From Triops longicaudatus (taxonomy: Eukaryota > Arthropoda > Branchiopoda > Notostraca > Triopsidae): DNA of 64,000 nucleotides. Positions 10,915 to 24,301 of this stretch are shown here, in pieces. Both the position numbers and the translations under genes were made by a program. Location: positions 155,965 through 219,964 of the forward strand of contig JAGQDJ010000079.1 in assembly GCA_022885665.1 (NCBI GenBank). The letters are read 5' to 3'. The notes beneath the pieces were generated by a model that made no database searches, was not told the origin of the DNA, and saw only the letters and a program-made list of their open reading frames with translations. Each line of letters opens with the position of its first letter. Positions within the stretch are counted from its first letter, which is position 1.

Positions 10915-13900
10915 ATGACCGACCCAGGAGCCGAACAAAGGAACGGAATCCACGTAAGTAACCAAAATCTTGTGAAATATTTATTTCTGGTGGCGGAAAA
11001 ATTGTTAGAATCACCGTGAGCGTAGTAATCACCGACAAATCTAAGCGATGGGCAAAATTTTCTAAGTCCCAACATGGCGTCAGAAACTAAGTCCCAATCC
11101 CTGTAGGCAAAAGGGGAAGACAAGCGTGGCCCAGTCTGGGCGAGGAAAGCAACCCATGCTTGCATAACTTCTTTGAAGTAGTTAGGAGTACATTTTGTTT
11201 TCTGCTACAGTATTTGATTGAATTTTTGTATTAACGTATGACTCACTTTTTTTTTCATAGGAAAAGAAACGCGATTCGAGCCCTGATAAACATCGTAAGT
11301 CTCTACGTTAATTTATTATTTCGTATTATAGACTTAATATTATGTTCGTGCTCACAAGCTGTGAGAGCAACCTGTATAGCGACCATCTCGTTTATGACTT
11401 GACACTACGACACGAACTCGGATTAAGAGGAACTTGACACTACGTGCAGACTAGACTAAATTAACAAAATGAAGCTGTGGCTTCATTTACCATTTTTTAT
11501 TATTTTTTTCTGCTGTTTATTCATCTTTTTTATTCTTGTATCCAGCGACGAGTTGGAATCTTATTATATTTTAAAACTGATCTTGCAGTATTTTGTTACT
11601 AAGGTATATTATGTTCGTTAGGGTCGAAGGAAAACGGTATTAGCAATGGCGAGCACCGCTCTGAAAAGTCATCCCCGTCTCATAAAAAGCATAAGCATAA
11701 GTCATCCGAAAAAGATAGAGACAAAGATCGCGATCGGCATAAGGACAAGGACAGATCCAAAGAGAAAAGTCATAAGGACAAGAAACACAAATCGTCTGAC
11801 AAAGACAAGGATCGTTCCCGACATAAGGAGAAAAGCAAGAGCAAGGACAGCGATCGCAGGAAGAGCGAGGAGAAGCATAAGATCAAGGTAGAGCCGAAGC
11901 GAGAGCCTGACAGTGAAGACGATGTTCCTTTGGTAAGAAATGCACTTCTACAAATGACGTACTGACTAAAAATGGTTGATCGGATTTAGTCGGCAAGGAA
12001 GCGTCCAGCCATATCGGACGACGATGAAGACATGCCCCTGTCGGTGAGAAACAAAGTCAAGGAAGAGCCCATAGAACACGAGGAGAAGTCTGTAAAGCAA
12101 GAAAAGTCATCTAAGAAAGATGCGAAAGAAAAGTCCAGGAAACGCAAATTAGAGGATGAGGACGATTTTAAGCCAGTAATACATATTTTTTCTATCGTTA
12201 ATTGAAGTCAATATATTTTTATTTTCCACAAACGTGATTTACATTTTAGGCTGCCAAAAAGTCAAAGAAAGCAAACGACAAGGCGGACAAAGCCAAAGAA
12301 GGTACCGGTACAAAGAGAGGGAAAGTGAAAAAGGAAGAAGAGGAGGAAACTTGGCGTTGGTAAGTAAACTGAGACGTTATTTTCGTGTCTTGTTGACATC
12401 CTTTGAATTACTCGACATTAATCGTTACTATTTTCGTAGGTGGGAAGAGGAAAAGCATGCGGACGGTGTCAAATGGAAGACTTTGGTTCACAAGGGACCT
12501 GTGTTTGCGCCTGATTACGAACCTCTCCCCAAACATGTGAAATTCTACTATAATGGGAAGCACGTGCAACTGACCGAGGAAACGGAAGAAATTGCGACTT
12601 TCTATGGCAAAATGCTTGATCATGACTATACCACCAAAGAGGTTTTCAACAAAAACTTTTTCAAAGACTGGCGGAAAACTATGACCCCCCAGGAAAGGGA
12701 ACTCATCACGGATCTCAAGAAGTGCGACTTTACTGAAATAAACAATTATTTCAAAGAACAGAGTGAGCTGAAGAAGAATATGACCAAGGAAGAGAAACAA
12801 AAAATCAAGGAAGAAAACGAGAAGATTGTCAAGGAATATGGGTGGTGTATTATAGATGGACATAAGCAACGCATAGGTAATTTTAAAATTGAACCTCCTG
12901 GACTGTTCCGTGGTCGTGGAGATCACCCAAAAATGGGTATGGTTAAGCGGAGAGTGATGCCCAGGGATGTTATTATAAACTGCTCAAAGGGTGATCAAAT
13001 ACCCAAACCCCCACCAGGTTACAAATGGAGAGAAGTTCGCCATGATAATCATGTAAGTGGAGGTTACTGTCATTTTGTGCTCTAATGACTCCTGATTCTT
13101 AAGAATAATCGTGTCTGACCGTATTTTCTGCACTTCGCAGGTAACGTGGCTAGCTTCGTGGACAGAAAATGTCCAAGGCCAAGTGAAGTACGTTATGCTT
13201 AACTCGGCGTCAAGACTCAAAGGAGAAAAGGATTGGCAGAAATACGAAACGGCTCGGCAACTTAAGTCTTCTGTAGAAACAATTCGCGAAAATTATCGTC
13301 AAGACTGGAAATCGAAAGAAATGAAAATCCGACAAAGAGCCGTTGCTCTTTACTTTATTGACAAAGTAAACCCACATATAGATGTATGAGCTGGTCACTT
13401 CAATGGTTTTGCTTCCTTTTGTTGTACAGTTGGCACTTAGGGCAGGTAACGAAAAAGATGAAGACCAAGCCGATACCGTGGGTTGCTGTTCCCTCCGTGT
13501 TGAACATATCCAGCTGGCCGAAGAGAAGGACGGAAAGGAATGCGTTGTCATTTTCGATTTCCCTGGCAAAGATTCTATTCGTTACTATAACGAAGTTCCT
13601 GTCGAGAAACGGGTCTTTAAAAATCTGCAGATTTTCATGGAAAATAAGCAACCTGGAGATGACCTCTTCGATAGGCTCAACGTAAGGATCTGAGTAGTCA
13701 TTCCTGATTTTGGACTAACATTCAGTTCATTGCGAATGTAGACCTCGATCTTAAACAAGCATTTGAACGATCTAATGGAAGGATTAACCGCTAAGGTGTT
13801 CCGTACGTTCAATGCTTCTAACACGCTCCAGGAACAGTTGGAAAAATTGACCGATCCCGACGCCACTGTTCAAGAAAAAGTACAATCTATCACTTAAAAA

Positions 13901-14569
13901 AATGTGGTTGTAATTTAGTGTTTTTGTTAGATCTTAGCCTATAACAGAGCCAATCGTGCAGTAGCCATCCTTTGTAACCATCAGCGCGCAGTTCCGAAAA
14001 CTTTTGCTAAATCTATGGAGAACTTGCAAAAAAAGATTGATGATAAGAAAGAACAAATCAGCGAAGCTAAGCGCTCGTTGAAAGATGCACAGAAAGAAGC
14101 CAAACGATCTGGATCTGCGACTGCCAAGTATGAAAACTGTATTTTTGATTTTCCAAAGTCCGTAACAATGTTTCTTGTAGGGCTGCCGCCCAGAAAAAAG
14201 AAAAAGCGCTAGAAAAATTAGAAGAACAGTTGCGAAAACTCGAACTTCAAGTTACTGACAGAGAAGAAAACAAGGAAATTGCGTTAGGCACGTCCAAGCT
14301 CAACTACTTGGATCCCCGAATTTCCGTTGCTTGGTAATTACTTTTTTTCGTTTATTCATGGAAGCCTGAATTACGTTTTGTTTTCACTACATTTGTATTT
14401 TTAATATATTAATTGTCATTGTAGTAATTTACCATTTTACTGATGACATAATTGTTTATTTTCTAGGTGCCGGAAACATAACGTGCCTATCGAAAAAATT
14501 TATAATAAAACACAGCGAGAAAAGTTCCAGTGGGCTATCGACATGGCTGGACCTGATTACAAGTTTTGA
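10915..14569 (+). CDS. TOP1: DNA topoisomerase I (type IB)
   Basis: Twelve exons: 10915-10953, 11261-11294, 11622-11932, 11990-12175, 12250-12359, 12440-13052, 13141-13365, 13430-13681, 13742-13879, 13931-14127, 14181-14333 and 14467-14569, giving 786 residues. The N-terminal third is the charged Lys/Asp/Glu/Ser tail with nuclear-localisation character. The core runs from WEEEKHADGVKW and aligns closely with animal TOP1. Catalytic residues are present: Arg510 (ALRAGNEK), the Lys of GKDSIRYYN, Arg611 (KVFRTFNAS), His653 (ILCNHQR) and the active-site Tyr744 (SKLNYLDPRI). Spacing of Arg611-His653-Tyr744 (42 and 91) equals that of human 590-632-723. A charged coiled-coil linker lies between His653 and Tyr744. 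The enzyme relaxes supercoils through a 3'-phosphotyrosyl intermediate. It is divergent from NBN. Confidence 0.97.
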
Positions 14570-16289
14570 TCTTGCATTACAATAGGTTCTAGAATACGAC
14601 CCATCCAAATTCAACGGTATTTATGTCTGACAGGAGGGCAAATGAGGTTCACTTTTATTTCTTGTAGCCATTCGTTTTTGGAGTGGCTGTTTACTATTTT
14701 CTCTTGCCAAGGCAGGAAGTGCACAAGTTCTTTCCCAATGTAGTGATGGATGTATGTACTACTGTGAATGGTGGTTTATAGTACACTTGTTGCTCCTGAT
14801 CCACACAAATTAGTTTACTTCTTAAAAGAAACCTGGATTTGAAGCTCGTGGGTCTAGTGACTTATGATCCATTCATGTGTCGTAGTCAGACAAGGAAATA
14901 TCTAGATTCTACTCCTCTGTCGTCATCGAAAAGGTTTGCACCGTAAGGTAAAGAAATCGAGTAAATTAGCCTCTTTCTCTTGATATAGGACAAGCGTAAG
15001 GGCTGAGCCCGTCTTTCAGTGTACTTTATATGGGAGTTGTTATTTCCAAAATTTGGAAAGGGTGTTCATAGCCAGAAACGTTCGCAGATATTTGAATGTA
15101 TCAAATCTTTATTAAGCTAGGGTCTTTAACAGATTAGATGCTCTAATTTCTGAGGTAATCTTTTGCATAAAAAACTTCTTCATACACAAGCCTTGCAAAA
15201 ATCAAGTCTGATTTTCACGGATTATTTTCAACCGTTGAATTCAAAGGTGCTACGTTTGACACTTCTCGTTGTGCGGACACATACCCGGCAGGTTTGACTA
15301 CCCTGGCTGCTCGAAACTCCTACGTTGCAGAATTCTGAAAATGTTCTTTTAACTGACTAGTGTCCAACAAAGACAATACCAAGTCCTTCAAAATATTACT
15401 AAAATAAGTGTGAAATGAAACTTCACACCCAAAGCGTCTAAAGAATCACGCATGTTTAAAAAAATACCAATAATAATAATAAAATTTCTTTCAGTCAGGG
15501 AAATCATTGACCAGAATGACATGAAACTGATTTCATCTAACCCATAACTGTAAGTTCTACAACTGACCCTTTCATCGTTCTGCAATTATTTAAAAAAGGC
15601 AAAAACAGCGTAAGCTAAGGTACGAAAAAATATTAAAAAAGCAAAGTGAAAAGTTAAAGTGGGCTTCGCTGCGCCCCTGATGAGAAGACTTCGTACAATG
15701 CACTAGGGTTTACAAGTTGCAGAACAAATATTCTGGACGTTAATTCAGCTAATCCTCTACGTTACTCACATATAGCACCGAGGCAGAATTGCCCCTTACT
15801 ATCGCTGCTCCTTTCCCTCGATGTTAGATCCGCAACGGCCGATTGCACTGTTTAGCAGTAATGTGAAAATGCTTTCACGACTGTTTTTCCGTGCGCGGAA
15901 CTGACCAGTCGAAACTGTACAACGGACAAGAGGGAGAATGACAGTATATTTTTCATTACCCTATTGCTTGATACTTACCTACATTGGAGTGCAACGTTAA
16001 TAAAAAGAATAAAACAGCGTAGCAGTTTCACGGCCATCACGCAGGTGCAATATAACGACGTCACGGGTACCCACTGACGCATCCTGAAATTTTCATTTCC
16101 AGTTCTCCTGTGCGGGTGCATCAGTCTGGATTCCGTCGTTTGCACACGACTACGACCTGTACCCATAATGGGGACACCACTCTCAATATAGTAAAGGAAA
16201 ATTTAGTTCCAGTTATCGCGTATCTATTTATCGCACATGAAAAGAAAATTGCACAAAGTGAGAAAAAGATTGTTATTCTTCGAAGAATC
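14570..16289. other. Intergenic, no gene seen
   Basis: 1.7 kb between the TOP1 stop and the synaptotagmin start. Short ORFs occur on both strands, but none has splice signals or a recognisable product. The right part must contain the synaptotagmin promoter and 5' leader; an upstream non-coding exon cannot be excluded. Confidence 0.6.
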
Positions 16290-18286
16290 ATGTCTACCTT
16301 TCTGACTGTTGAAATGAAAATTGTTATGCTGGCTGGCGCAGCAGGTGTCATTCTTTTTACCATATTACTTGTGATTTGCTTCTTCCTACCGAACTGCGTG
16401 CTTCACGACTGCATTAATGGACGTAAGAATTTCGTTATGCTGGTTTACAAAACTTGCTGTTCAGACGTTCACGTTGCTTGCAATAGGTGATAAAAACGCT
16501 GACCCCGAGCAGACTGCCATCAAGCTGGAAGATCTTCATTACTACTCACAGCCGATGAATACGTCCTCCGTGCCTGATGGCAAAAGTACGTAAATATGTC
16601 GCATCATACCACCCTTTGTGACGCGTACATTTTGTACCCACTAAAAGGGATAAAATAGGGCTACAGGGTAGACAGGTGTTCCGTATGTTGCCTTTGATAC
16701 AAAAGTTCATTTTTTCTCACAAAGGAATATATGCACAGCACCCTCATAGTTCATTCGAACTGTCATTGGCATATTGCAGGTCATTGGTCATCCAGGAGAG
16801 ATAAGTTCCGACGAAATCACGCTTGGTATCATTCGACCATGTCAACGGACAGCGGTCGTGAATCCATGAATTCCAGTACTGCCCGAACTCCAAGCGAGCC
16901 TGACAGCCCGAAATCGAGTCGAGTATGCAATAAACTTTATAACTTTTTGCATTTCGAACATATGGATTCGGTGCGTGCAGCTTACCGGTTATCTGTTTCC
17001 CTATTAGCGACAATCCGTATCATCCAACAATGGAGACGCTCCGCTGCCCTACATTAGAATTGCTCTGCAGTACATGCAGTCGTCGGCCGATAGCCAGGGC
17101 AAATTGCTGTTACATTTGAAAGTAGGTCGCTACATAAAAATTAATTAATGTGCGTCCCTAAGTACTAAAGCGCTGAGAAAGCAACCACAAGCTCCAAACT
17201 TTGCCTCTTAAAAATCCCGAGCTTGGTTCTTCCACTTAGTATCTGTGCCCTAATATCTATCTGAATAAATTAGGAAGCCGGAGAACTTCCACGTCGCTCT
17301 TACGTTGGCACATGTGAACCGTTTCTTTCCGTCTGTGTTGAGAAGCACTGGCGAACACTACGAGGCCAAAAAACACAGGAGCTCACTTCTATAGAAACAG
17401 AGTCCAAGAAAAATACCCAGCATCCCGTATTCGATCAAACCATTACCGTACCCTTAAACAAGGCTGACATTAAGGTAAAATACACACCGCTAAATCACCC
17501 CGACTGAACCTTCGTGTTTACCGCAGGACTGCAGCATCCTTCTTACCGTAAAGGATAATGATAAATTGGGTGGTATCACGGAGCTTGGGACAACAGTAAT
17601 TCCCTTGAAAGATAGTATGACCACCCTTATGACTGGAGATAATATATATGTCGCAAGGTATCTTGTGGAGCGCCAACAGGTATACCATCCAACCGATTAC
17701 GGTAGAATCGCAGCTTCATGCATATTTTGTGTCGCCCTTCTTATAACTAGGAGCTTGGTGATGTCCTTGTAGGACTTATGTGCCTACCAACATCACAGAG
17801 GTTATCAGTTACTATCGCACGGTTCGCTAAGTTACCTAAGGCACTGGAGAATTCAAGTAAGTTGACAACTTAACCAAAGAAACAAGTTAAATGTTCGTCT
17901 CGTTTTCAGATTATTACGCACGAGTCATATTGCTCAACGGAACGGGAAAAGCTTTGAAACGCAAAAAGACGGCAATCCAGCCTTATTCATCGTCCATCAC
18001 TTTTAACGAGAACATCAGCTTTGATTTGCCCATCTCGCAGATTGCGACAGCTGTATTGCTGATAGTGCTTTGCCAAGATCTCGTTTCTTCGAATTCGTCA
18101 AGCTCTGATAGAAAAGACCCAGGGGGAGAGGGCTCCAGTCAGCCTACGTGCAAATCGCTCAAATACAGGTCGTTAGGAAAAGTAGCATTAGGGAAAGAAG
18201 TACGAGGATATAGCCAGCAAATTCACTGGAACAGCATGATGCAGTGTCCACGGAAAGTCGTCTCCCAGTGGCACTCTCTCTCATAA
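16290..18286 (+). CDS. Synaptotagmin, calcium-independent type (Syt12-like)
   Basis: Exons 16290-16422, 16487-16585, 16780-16922, 17008-17121, 17274-17474, 17527-17679, 17751-17856 and 17910-18286 give 441 residues. The N terminus has one membrane span (VMLAGAAGVILFTILLVICF) followed by a Cys, then a Ser-rich linker. C2A covers LPYIRIALQYM to GTTVIPLKD. C2B begins ELGDVLVGLMCLPTSQRLSV, keeps a Lys-rich strand (KALKRKKTAI) and ends HWNSMMQCPRKVVSQWHSL, the classic synaptotagmin terminus. Neither C2 domain keeps the loop-1 Asp pair: C2A has RRSYVGTCEPF and C2B has LPKALENSNYY. Calcium binding is therefore not expected. C2B carries an extra Ser/Gly-rich loop of about 30 residues before its last strands. 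Start choice: 16290 is the ATG nearest the membrane segment; the frame is open further upstream to 16110. Confidence 0.88.
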
Positions 18287-18652
18287 ATAGGCTTACGTCG
18301 AATTGGATTACTGAAGCTAATTTTACAATGCTGAAGCAACCTATTACGTGCATTAGGCTTTTTTGTATACTTTCATACATAGTAAACTTGAATGAACTTT
18401 ACTGTAAGAAAAACTTTTCGCGCAGTTCAATACAGTGTAATTTCAATAAGATCTCCGTTTCGTACATAGACATTTAACAAGCTTTCAAGCTTGGGACCCA
18501 GCATTTTGTTCCGTTGCCGGTCGTTGCAAGGCAGACTGCACTAATGGCCTATTTTCGAATCGACTCAACGCTAAACGAGAAAGGAGACAACCCAGTCAAT
18601 AGCAACTAAAGCCATGAGGCACACAACACATTTATCATTTATAATAAAAGAA

Positions 18653-20769
18653 TTAATATAGGTTCAGACTTTCAGATATCACAAAAGCTTTTGGGAATTT
18701 AAGAAAAAAATTAACTAATAAAATAAATTTTAAATAATAAGTCTTACCCGAGGAATTCTGGCGAATATCCCAGACTTTGAAATTATTTTCCCGGTTATCT
18801 CCTCCGAGGCACACTGCGAAAGGGGCGTCTGGACAGGCACCTATTGTATGTATGTGACCCAAGTCGAAGTTATTTTCGCAGATAAATTCGGGCTTTCCAC
18901 TCTGAATATCCCAGACTTTAAATGACTTATCCTGAGAAGCTGTCATCAAACAACCGGGAACCTGCCAGCTAAGGTTTAGACCTGTTGACAAAGAAACCAA
19001 TTTTTGTGAAGGAATTCTGAATATGATGCGTAAGTATATGGTGTTACCTGTGCAAGCTTGGGTATGTGCATTCAACTGCCACAGAGGTTTCTCTTGACGA
19101 ACGTCAATGTAATGAACCATACCGCCTTCTGTACTCGCCTGTGGGACAAATACGAATTCTTCATAATTATTCAAACGTATTTTATAAATACACCCACCAA
19201 AACTGCGAAGGGATTGAAGTGATCCCAAATCGTTCGCTCCACTTCTGCTCCTAAGTCCCATGACTTACAAGTTTCGGAAGCTCGGCAGTCGAAGACGCGA
19301 ACAAGATTATCACAACAGCCGGTTAGCAACGTCTGGGCCTCAAACGGGTGCCACTGCAAAGCCTGGACTTTGTCTTTGTGAGACTTGATAGTGGAAGCCA
19401 CCGAACCATCGCTCAAATTCCATAACAGAACTTTCTTGTCTGCAGAGCCCGAAGCAAGAACCGACCTACAATGTCAGACTTGTAATAATGTATGGATCTG
19501 AAATCATACACTCTAGCTTGCATACCTGACATGTTTATTCCACGCTAAGCTGAGCACAGCATCCTTGTGGCCTACAGCTGGTAAACCTTTCTTTTTGCTT
19601 TTGCGACGTCCCAATGAGAAAACAGGCTCTAGGCCGCCAACCACGTCCAAATCCCATGCTTCAATAACGGGAGCCATACTCCCAACGCACACGAGGTTAC
19701 CTTCACCAAACAAAAACGTTTGAATACTAGTAAAATACATAAAATAGAAAAAAAAAGTCTACCTGGGGATTCTTCTCCAGGTTCGTAATCTAACCATTCA
19801 ATGCAAAGTGGGAAAGCTGGTAGCAATATTTCATGGTGAACATACAGGTGAGCTTCTTCGGCGTTGTAGACTAAAGCGAAAGAAAAAGAGTAAGTTAAAT
19901 AAAAAACTTTTTTTTTTTGTTGCAACGATGTCAACCGTTTTTACGTTACCATGGACTTCTAAGATTGCAGCATCCCCTTCGATGTGTCCAACGGCGATAA
20001 GGTTGTCCGTGGGGAGTAAGTTAAAATCTTCCTCTTCAGAAGACTCGTCATCAGAGTCTTTTACAGTAATATAGGGGTCATCATCATTACTAGGAAAGAC
20101 TGTCAAATGTTCTATCCCCATGACGCCTTCCGGTTCATCTGAAAATCCGACATCAAAGAAATGGTTCGAATGATACATTCATAAATCGCATGCAGTGCAA
20201 ATTACCGTCTTCATCATCATATGTATCAAGACCGTACTCAGCCGCAATCTTCTCATCTTCCAAGTCACCTTCTGCCGCGGCAGTAGGCTTCGAGCCTTCG
20301 CCCTGACCTTTTTTGGGTTTATTTTCAGTTGCAGATTCGGAGACTTGCTCCATTTCAACGTCCTGCGATTCGTCAGCATCTCCTTCAGAATATTTTTCTT
20401 CCTCATCTTCATCTTCATTATCTTCATCGATGTCCCTATAAAAAAGTTATTCACGCCTATTTGGCAAATTATGGAATTTAAGGTAGTTACTTGATTTGTT
20501 GTCTCGTATGCCTAATGAGCTCGGCTAATTCATCTTTTTCCAAATGCACCTGAAAAATGGGATAATAATATGTACCAAAGAGGCTGGGTAAATTCGACGT
20601 GAGAGAAGGATATCTGAATAATAAATCACAATAACGAAGCATGGATACGGTTATATAGTGCATGAATTGTTACCTTCTCTGGTGTTAATTTGGCTGCTCC
20701 CCGACGAATCCACGTCAAGCACGGAATAAAATTTAAGCTTGCTGGCTCGATATCTCCATTATCTTCCAT
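18653..20769 (-). CDS. PWP1: PWP1 WD-repeat protein (periodic tryptophan protein 1)
   Basis: Exons are 20769-20674, 20549-20491, 20435-20206, 20138-19950, 19870-19763, 19700-19526, 19465-19198, 19138-19048, 18981-18748 and 18687-18653, giving 494 residues (human about 501). It opens MEDNGDIEPASLNFIPCLTW, continues with a very acidic tract (DNEDEDEEEKYSEGD), then EPEGVMGIEHLTVFPSNDDD and WD repeats (PVIEAWDLD, VLLWNLSDG, LVRVFDCRA, KSFKVWDIQ, NNFKVWDIR). PWP1 is a nucleolar/chromatin WD protein linked to rRNA transcription and ribosome assembly. It sits within the same block as RPL14. The last coding exon (11 codons) is predicted from the splice site and phase alone and is the least certain. 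Confidence 0.93.
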
Positions 20770-21399
20770 AATTCAAGTTATACACAGTCGTAGCTATTCA
20801 CCAAATTTTGGTCACTTCAACACACGTGGTTTATAGCTGCGTGAGAATAGGCAACTTGTACACAGTCCCTCGGCACGTGTTCGTGGCGCTTAGAATCGCT
20901 ATTGCAACTCAACATTTTTTCTCCCTGTTCAACAGCCTAAGGCAGGTTCCCACCGAGGTCATAAGGTAATGAGAGCTGCACAAGCGAGTTAACAAGGAAG
21001 GGGAAGGGGAACAATAGACTTTCATGGGTTCAAGCAAAATTTCATATTTTACTGAAATAAAAGGGTCTGGACAAGAAATCCTTTCCCTTTCTTTCTAATT
21101 TAGCCTAGCAGGACTCTTCTAATGAATTAGTCCCCACTTAGGCTTGTTGACCGGTGACAAGTAGGCCCATGAGGTCACATGTGCATAAGACCTTACGACC
21201 TCGGTGGGAACCATCTCAAATGCTCCCAAACTTGAAAAATACTGTCTTTTATTTATTAAAGGCAGCTTCGGTTTGATTATTTGACCGGTCTTCGCTTTTC
21301 ATACATTAATTATCTGTAACTAAACATCCGTTTTCTTTTGAGTACAAACAGCTTAGTGGTCCTTTGTTTAGTAAGGAAGGAGTGAGATGAGAAAGAATA
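20770..21399. other. PWP1 upstream region
   Basis: 630 bp upstream of PWP1. The segment next to the start codon must hold its promoter. I see no ORF with splice support and no TATA box at a convincing distance. Confidence 0.5.
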
Positions 21400-22019
21400 T
21401 GCCGTCAAACATCCTAATTCGCCGGTCCCGCATACGCGGACAAAATTTTTGAGGCCGACTTTATTCGCGCCAAAACATTTCAACATTCGCGGCAAAATAT
21501 TTCAATACTCGCGGCTCTTGCTGGTTAAAATCAATCAAAATCATGGTCTTTTTGGTAGAAACTAATGCCAATAGTAACGTATTTAGTGTTATAATATAAT
21601 TTCAAAGGGAAATATATTTTTTGCACAAGACAAGCATTAAAAGAGCAAAAACGCAAGTCGCTTAGAATTGTGAGTGCAATGATGTTTTGAAAAGGTTAAA
21701 AAAAAAATAAATCACAACAAGCAGTTCTGATCAACAAAGTCGTTCTGAGAAATTAAATGGAAGAACCAAGCTAACATTTAAAATTTACTTCGAATTTGAT
21801 ATTTTTCGTTTATGACGTGAAGATTTACTTTCAAAATACAAACTGGTGATATAGGTACGCTAATCAATCGAGTTATAATGTTTTAAAGGCTGAAACACAG
21901 AAAAAAATCATCAATACTTTAATTACACACATCTGCTAAATAACAGTTAAGTTCTATTTTGTGCAGAGCCCTTCCTATCTTTCCTTGTTTCCTTCCTATC
22001 TTTCCTTGAGCTTTGACTG
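21400..22019. mobile_element. Pogo/Tigger-like MITE, degenerate copy
   Basis: It shares internal blocks in the same order with the element at 29940-30666: CGCGGACAAAATTTTTGAGG-type start, GTTATAATATAAT, AAGTCGCTT, AGTTATAATGTTTTAAAGG. It ends with the same terminal repeat (AGCTTTGACTGTA at 22009-22021, including the TA). The left terminal repeat is decayed (CCGTCAAACAT at about 21400). No transposase ORF is present. Confidence 0.75.
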
Positions 22020-24301
22020 TACTTTATCGGATTTGACTGGAAACAGACAAAATAATGTAGAATCTTCAAACTTAGATATAAAAACTCCAGCACTGAATCA
22101 GACATATAACCTCTTGATCTCAACAAATGATGCTATTGATCCAGCATAAAATACAGGAGATAGGGGTCACTGGAACGCGAGCCAATCGAAATAAAAATAA
22201 CAGCTTGCGACCAGCAGATATTTAGAGGTTGTAAAAGGACAGTTCCACTAATAATAACGCAAGTTGTTTGCAAAGAAAAAGAGATTTAATGGGAAAAAGA
22301 GCAAAGAATATGTGAGAAACTAATGTTAATATGATTTCGCTACTTATAATGTGACTTTCGTTTTTCATAATCTCTAGTTGAAGTACGCACAACTTTTTTT
22401 TGCATTAGTTACCAGTCTAGGCTCACATTTGTAACGGAGCACTAATTTTACTGTAACAGTTTTCAAGTAAAAGTGGTCGACATTTACAAAAAAATTATAG
22501 CATTATGACATTCGTGTAAAATAAATGTTAAAATCGGAAATACAATGACTGTACACGAGGCATAAAGGTCAAGAACGATTTTTAGCTACAAGAGAGATAA
22601 AAGTGAATTATTAATGTTTATTTTCCCTGTGATAGAAGTAAGGTTTTAATTATTCAATAACGAAGAAGCTTATGCCTGAAACAGTGTTAAATATATTTAA
22701 ATAAGTGCGTTTAATTCTACAATATAACAGTGACAACAATAAAATAAAAGTATTACGCATGTTACCGCAATGAGTTGGTGAATAATATGTATATTTTATT
22801 ATTACCGTACAAATCAGGGACTTATTTAATAATATTATACGCTATATTTGCTTGGGCGTTTTCCTTTTGAGAAAATATAATTTAATCTTATTTCCGTTTG
22901 AACTCACCAGGGATCCAAATTCAAACAAATGAAAAGTATCAACCGTTAATAATTGATTACTCCCAATTATCTTGTTTTACAAATGCACTACAGCTCATCA
23001 GATAGTATGGATACTTCTAACGTAATTAATTTTATTCCAGACTAAACTCTAATCCAAGCCACGTAGTGTAAAACCGTTTGTAGTTTGATTCTTCTTCTTT
23101 ATCGAACGCCTTTCTTTTTTAGGGTCTACTTAACACTATAAAGTGAATGCTTTTTTTCTATACCGGAATAGTTTGCAACGTTCAGCAAAAAATAGACTAC
23201 GGACTCACTGTAACTCGTACATAAACTTTACGTAATTGTACCGTTGAGGCAGGACTGAGGGCGTCTGACTTAACAAATATTTGAAAGTGTTCAGCACTTT
23301 CCTTTTTGTGGGTTATCTACATTGATGACCATTGTAGGCTTAAAGCACGTGCTGAAGCAGTCAGTGTTATTGCTGTTGAGGGTTCTTCATGGTTAGTTAG
23401 TATTTTTTGAAGACGGTTTCCAAGTCAACTTGTCCTTCTCGGTATTCACGAACTCGACGGCGCATTTCATACGCGTGACATAGCAGTGCGGTTCAAAGAA
23501 CGCACAACATATCACCAGATACGTGAAGAAACACGAACTTTTGCTTAGAAGCCTTGCCTCTCTATCTAAATAGGCTATTCGAACCCCATCAAGCCAGAAA
23601 ACCAGATCTCACGTATCTCTTAAAGAACTGAGACTTGTGATTGAGGACGTTAAATGACAAAGTCCACACGTTACGGTGACAGCACTACAGGAACCCAAAA
23701 ACTGAAGGATGTCCCCGCTTTACCCAACTTCAAATCTCATGTTACTGTTTTATCAGCGAAGCCCAAAACACTAGAGACCGTGAGCCGTACACAACGTTTA
23801 GACCCACATCAACACTAGGCTTTTACATTTGTATGGAATTACCATCGCGTAACATCGGTTTTACTACAAGTAAGATTGCAGCTTTGGGAGATACCGAGCA
23901 TGTGATTCGTTTTCTGCACTCAAGGTGAGCCAGTTCCCGTATGGAGCTTGCAATGTTAGTTGTGCGGAAAGTGAGAGGCGACCACACCCCAATGTGACAA
24001 CAGTGCGGTAATACCGTAAAGCCAGTGTATTTATGAGTTATCGGTTCGCAGAAGTAGTTGAACAAAAGCTTCAGTTTGGGATTGGCGTGAACATGTGCGC
24101 GTGGAATCCAACGACTCGCAAGAGTGAAACAAGCAGAGGGCTGTGGTTTTAAGCCAATCTCCCGCGTTTACATCCCGAAAGTGATATAACACAAGGAAAG
24201 CTTGAACGTTTGTTTAAAATCTACATGGTTTTCAGGTTATTCGTTTCAGCGGTGCACAAATATTGCGGCAAAAATTATTTATCGCAATTCACCACATAAC
24301 C
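22020..24301. other. AT-rich intergenic region
   Basis: 2.3 kb with no gene I can support. A 31-codon minus-strand reading frame at 23397-23492 has protein-like composition but no start or splice acceptor (see findings). The right end is upstream of the secreted-protein gene. Confidence 0.5.

Noticed and set aside
12408..12926. 172-codon minus-strand ORF
   Set aside because: It is antisense to the largest TOP1 exon, whose plus-strand protein is unmistakable. It is a shadow frame.
23500..23600. GGGTTCGAAT on the minus strand, like a tRNA B box
   Set aside because: The flanking bases do not form the T-arm stem and no A box or acceptor stem is in place.
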